Shown one piece after another: positions 61,177 through 64,000 of a DNA stretch of 64,000 nucleotides. The notes beneath the pieces were generated by a model, which worked only from the letters and a program-made list of their open reading frames with translations, was not told where the DNA came from and searched no databases. The stretch is from Symbiodinium natans (Eukaryota > Sar > Dinophyceae > Suessiales > Symbiodiniaceae), in the NCBI GenBank assembly GCA_905221605.1, contig CAJNDS010001447.1, positions 141,501-205,500 on the forward strand, written 5' to 3'. A program made the translations under genes and the position numbers. Within the stretch, counting starts at the first letter, position 1, and the number at the start of each line of letters is the position of its first letter.

Positions 61177-61561
61177 GGGATTGCATGGGGTTTAGGGGTT
61201 TTTAGGGGTTTTGTGCCCAGGATGGCAGGCTTGGGCGACCTGCGCACTCGGAACCTTTCGAGTTTAGATACGTCCCCCGGCCTCTGACTAGACTATTTGG
61301 TTAAGAACCCCCTTATTAAAAAAAAAAAAAAAAAAAAAAACACTCAAAAAAAGAAACAATCCCTATATGATCCTTATAAGGAAGAATGTCTTAGTTTTCT
61401 TGAAGGGTTCTTTGGCAGTTCGTAGATGAGATGGTTCAGGCTTTGGGGTTTGGGCCTGAGGGAGTCGCAGTGGTAGGGGCTTGTGATACCCCGTAAAGAC
61501 TCAAAAATAAGAAACAAACTCTAACCCTAAGCGCCTCCCACCCTGCCCCCCCCCCCCCCCC
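61177..61561. other. Two exon-like plus islands and homopolymers
   Basis: 61221-61287 (22 codons from TGCCCAG|G ATG to TGA), an A run at 61319-61341, 61419-61492 (EMVQALGFGPEGVAVVGACD between TTTGGCAG and CCCC|GTAAAG), and a C run at 61547-61563. Confidence 0.35.
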
Positions 61562-61668
61562 CCAACCCTAAACCCTAAACCCTAAACCCTAAACCCTAAA
61601 CCCTAAACCCTAAACCCTAAACCCTAAACCCTAAACCCTAAACCCTAAACCCTAAACCCTAAACCCTA
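61562..61668 (-). repeat. CCCTAAA tract
   Basis: Fifteen clean repeats. Confidence 0.93.
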
Positions 61669-61764
61669 GAATGGCAAGATGAGGCCGGGGCGTGGGGCCT
61701 GTCTTCAGCTTTGCGATGCTCTCCCTTAGGCTCGCTGCGCACATCTACGAGGGTTTGGGAGGTT

Positions 61765-61856
61765 TGGGAGGTTTAGGGTTTAGGGTTTAGGGTTTAGGTT
61801 TTAGGGTTTAGGGTTTAGGGTTTAGGGTTTAGGGTTTAGGGTTTAGGGTTTAGGGT
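61765..61856 (+). repeat. TTTAGGG tract
   Basis: Thirteen repeats, inverted relative to the 61562 tract. The 95-bp island between them has open frames on both strands. Confidence 0.92.
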
Positions 61857-62129
61857 CAGCATCTCAAGTTCGAGCATTCACTAGTCAAGCAGCTTGTCAA
61901 GCGTTGGAAAAAAAATCCCACCCACCCAAGAAACCCATAACATTGAGGAAATATAAAGTTCACTCAATACTTTCCCGGTAGGCTTAAAGCTCAAAGTCCA
62001 ATTGGTCCAACATATTTTAGTTTTTAACGGACCCAAAACCCGAAATCTAATCTAAGGCCCGCAATAAGCCCTTTATGCTCTTAGGGCCCTAAACCCTACG
62101 GTTTAGAAGCCCCGATCGGTGAAGGCTCG
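61857..62129. other. Unique DNA, nothing recognised
   Basis: AT-richer unique sequence with a few CCCTAAA-like words. No frame of interest. Confidence 0.5.
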
Positions 62130-62275
62130 GTTTTGGTCAAAAATCCAGAAAACGAGAGCCCACCCAGAACCGTCGATTTCAGTACTAAAAAATCGCATTT
62201 TAACTGGGACCCTTGCCGATCCTGGGGTCCCCCTCATTTGGGTTGTTTTTTTTCGAGGCAAACTTTCCCTCTAAG
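62130..62275 (+). repeat. Direct repeat A (left copy) of the composite minisatellite
   Basis: It starts GGTTTTGGTCAAAAATCCAG and includes CCGTCGATTTCA and GATCCTGGGGTCCCCCTCAT. It recurs with few changes at 63151-63285. Confidence 0.85.
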
Positions 62276-62510
62276 GGGGGGTCGGAGTGGGGGGTGGGGG
62301 GGAGGGGGGGGGGGGGGGGGGGTGGGGGGGGGGGGGGGGGGGTGGGGGGGGGGGGCGGGGGGGGTGGGGGGGGGGGGGTGGGGGGGGGGGGGGGGGGGTC
62401 GTGGGGGGGGGTTGGGTTGGAGGGGGGTGGGGGGGGGGTGTGGGGGGGGGGGGGGGTGGGGGGGTGTGGGGGGGGGTGGGGGGGGGGGTGGGGGGGGGGG
62501 GTGGGGGGGA
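62276..62510 (+). repeat. G-rich tract, about 230 bp
   Basis: Almost pure G broken by single T, C or A. It has strong quadruplex potential and is probably imprecise in assembly. Gly-rich (+) and Pro-rich (-) frames across it are by-products. Confidence 0.92.
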
Positions 62511-62519
62511 AAGACAACA

Positions 62520-63370
62520 AAAAACAATATGCCGACGTAAGGGGTCGGGTTGTAGGCCCACGAGGGGGAAAAAAAAAACAATATGCCGAGAAGGGGCGTC
62601 AGGTTTAGGGGCCACAGGGACAAAAAACATATGCGACGAAGGGGGTCAGGGGTTAGGGGCCGCCAGGGGGGACAAAAAAAACAATATGCCGACGAAGGGG
62701 GGTCAGGGTTTAGGGCCACCAGCGGGGAAAAAAAAACAATATGCCGACGAAGGGGGTCAGGGTTTAGGGCCCACCAGGGGGGAAAAAAACAATATGCCGA
62801 CGAAGGGGGTCAGGGTTTGGGGCCACCAGGGGGGGAAAAAAACAATATGCCGACGAAGGGGGTCAGGGTTTAGGGCCCACCAGGGGGAAAAAAACAATAT
62901 GCCGACGAAGGGGGTCAGGGTTTAGGGCCCACCCAGGGGGAAAAAAACAATATGCCGACGAAGGGGGTCAGGGTTTAGGGCCCACCAGGGGGGGAAAAAA
63001 AACAATATGCCGACGAAGGGGGTCAGGGTTTAGGGCCCACCAGGGGGGAAAAAAACAATATGCCGACGAAGGGGGTCAGGGTTTAGGGCCCACCAGGGGG
63101 GAAAAAAACAATATGCCGACGAAGGGGGTCAGGGTTTAGGGCCCCCCCCCCGGTTTTGGTCAAAAATCCAGAAAACAGGAGGCCACCCAGAACCGTCGAT
63201 TTCAATACTAAAAAATCGCATTTTGAACTGCGGCCGGGGCCGATCCTGGGGTCCCCCTCATTTGGGGTGTTTTGGGGGGGCCCCCGGGCGGAAAAAAACA
63301 ATATGCCGACGAAGGGGGTCAGGGTTTAGGGCCCAGAAAAAAAACAATATGCCGACGAAGGTCATTAGGG
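62520..63370 (+). repeat. Minisatellite, about 53-bp unit, 12 + 2 copies
   Basis: Unit: AACAATATGCCGACGAAGGG, GGTCAGGGTTTAGGGC, CCACCAGGGGGG plus an A run. Twelve copies (62523-63145), interrupted by direct repeat A (63151-63285), then two more. Each unit carries one TTTAGGG. Frames (KKQYADEGG...) repeat because of the unit and shift wherever homopolymers change length. Confidence 0.92.
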
Positions 63371-63634
63371 TTTAAATATACATAGTAAGAGAGGGTTTAG
63401 GGTTGAGGGTTTAGGGTTTAGGGTTGAGGGTTTAGGGTTGAGGGTTTGAGGGTTTAGGGTTGTTAGTAGGTTGTTGGGCAGTTTAGCCACCCTAGGACCC
63501 CCAGAGTAGGTCCTTGTTCCCTTTTTTTGTCTTTAGGTTCCCGTATATGCCCCCTTTTCAACCCAAAAGGGCACCCTTTTTGCACCTAGGTTACTCTTGG
63601 GTCTAGTGTAGCCAACACTAACCCCACCAGGTAG
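63371..63634. other. Telomeric words and a family E element
   Basis: TTTAGGG and TTGAGGG words at 63390-63460, then a family E copy (63492-63606) in reverse orientation (GGACCCCCAGAGTAGG... to ...TACTCTTGGGTCTAGT). Confidence 0.55.
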
Positions 63635-63786
63635 GCCCTGGGAACATTCTATATTTCCCCTTTTCCCGGTTTAAGAGGATCATGTTTAGGCATATTACGT
63701 TTCAGAGGATTGTGCGGGCCATCCTTGCTGCGACACACAAGTTGGCAATCATGATGGCTCCCCAGAGATTCGTCCCTGCCGTTTGA
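63635..63786 (+). CDS. Candidate exon, 50 codons
   Basis: Open from GGTAG to TGA after the family E element (FKRIMFRHITFQRIVRAIL, ATHKLAIMMAPQRFVP), basic and amphipathic. A pyrimidine-rich TTTCAG inside offers an alternative later start at 63695. Function is unknown. Confidence 0.35.
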
Positions 63787-63888
63787 AGCCATTGGGGGAG
63801 AGGAATGCAGGACAATTCACATCTTCAAGTTACGGCCTAGGGTTTTAGGGTGTAGGGTGTAGGGTTTAGGGTTTACAGTTTCCAGGGA

Positions 63889-64000
63889 CCCTAAACCCTA
63901 AACCCTAAACCCTAAACCCTAAACCCTAAACCCTAAACCCTAAACCCTAAACCCTAAACCCTAAACCCTAAACCCTAAACCCTAAACCCTAAACCCTAAA
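63889..64000 (-). repeat. CCCTAAA tract at the window edge
   Basis: Sixteen clean repeats running off the window. A right-hand chromosome end would read TTTAGGG on this strand, so this is an interstitial tract. Confidence 0.95.

Noticed and set aside
62133-62925. Gly-rich plus-strand and Pro-rich minus-strand open frames
   Set aside because: They arise from a G homopolymer field and a 53-bp minisatellite; the frame changes with homopolymer length.
1-64000. CRISPR array suggested by regularly spaced short repeats
   Set aside because: The repeats are 7-9 base telomeric units without unique spacers, and no cas genes are present; the organism is eukaryotic.
63889-64000. True chromosome end at the right edge
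   Set aside because: The strand orientation (CCCTAAA on +) is opposite to a right-hand telomere.
1-64000. A repeated C-terminal Gly-Phe-Arg-Val ending shared by many predicted proteins
   Set aside because: It is GGG-TTT-AGG-GTT-TAG, the telomeric repeat supplying the stop, and not a protein motif.

Overview
The window looks like nuclear DNA of a dinoflagellate, most likely close to Symbiodiniaceae/Suessiales. I infer this from TTTAGGG-type telomere repeats, a multi-exon transposase-like gene (3.4-5.3 kb) of a kind I recall as very abundant in Symbiodinium genomes, introns bounded by GA...AG with a G after the acceptor, and eukaryotic signalling domains (WWE-PARP, RING-H2) in GC-balanced exons. 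No database search was possible, so the taxon is an inference. I saw no rRNA, convincing tRNA, CRISPR array, bacterial operon or spliced-leader (DinoSL) relic.

Layout. 0-3.1 kb holds exon-like pieces on +, one resembling the C-terminal part of a formin FH2 domain, with telomeric tracts between them. 3.36-5.32 kb is the transposase-like gene, broken or mis-assembled at a run of nine C. 5.3-23.6 kb is a mosaic of 50-200 bp unique islands, short telomeric tracts and 100-130 bp terminal-inverted-repeat (TIR) elements. 23.7-26.0 kb (minus) carries a phosphotransferase-like HGDxxxxN motif and a coiled-coil/WWE/PARP gene. 26-36.6 kb repeats the mosaic, with better exon candidates at 27.9-29.2, 31.7 and 35.9-36.5 kb. 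36.9-38.5 kb is an AT-rich island of diverged tandem repeats, followed by a long ACCAAAA hairpin. 39-58.5 kb is mosaic again. 58.5-60.0 kb (minus) encodes a RING-H2 protein with tandem repeats. 62.1-63.4 kb is a composite minisatellite with a 230-bp G-rich tract. The window ends inside a CCCTAAA tract, whose orientation is wrong for a right-hand chromosome end.

Main conclusion. Several dispersed short TIR families behave like introners, that is, transposable elements that become introns. The best case is the WWE-PARP gene: both readable introns (118 and 125 nt) belong to dispersed families, start with a 4-5 nt direct repeat of the downstream exon start, end in AG, and restore the WWE reading frame when removed. 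The same family found in the opposite orientation sits at other in-frame positions.

The second striking feature is the density of interstitial telomeric tracts, dozens in 64 kb and often alternating in strand. They stop translation in all six frames but contain intron-like signals (TTTAG|GG, GG|GTTTAG), so much of the window may be long introns.

Caveat. The islands are about 100 bp long, and an open frame of 20-30 codons in one of six frames is expected by chance. Most exon candidates here are therefore low-confidence. Only the WWE-PARP gene, the RING-H2 gene and the transposase-like gene rest on family-level signals.
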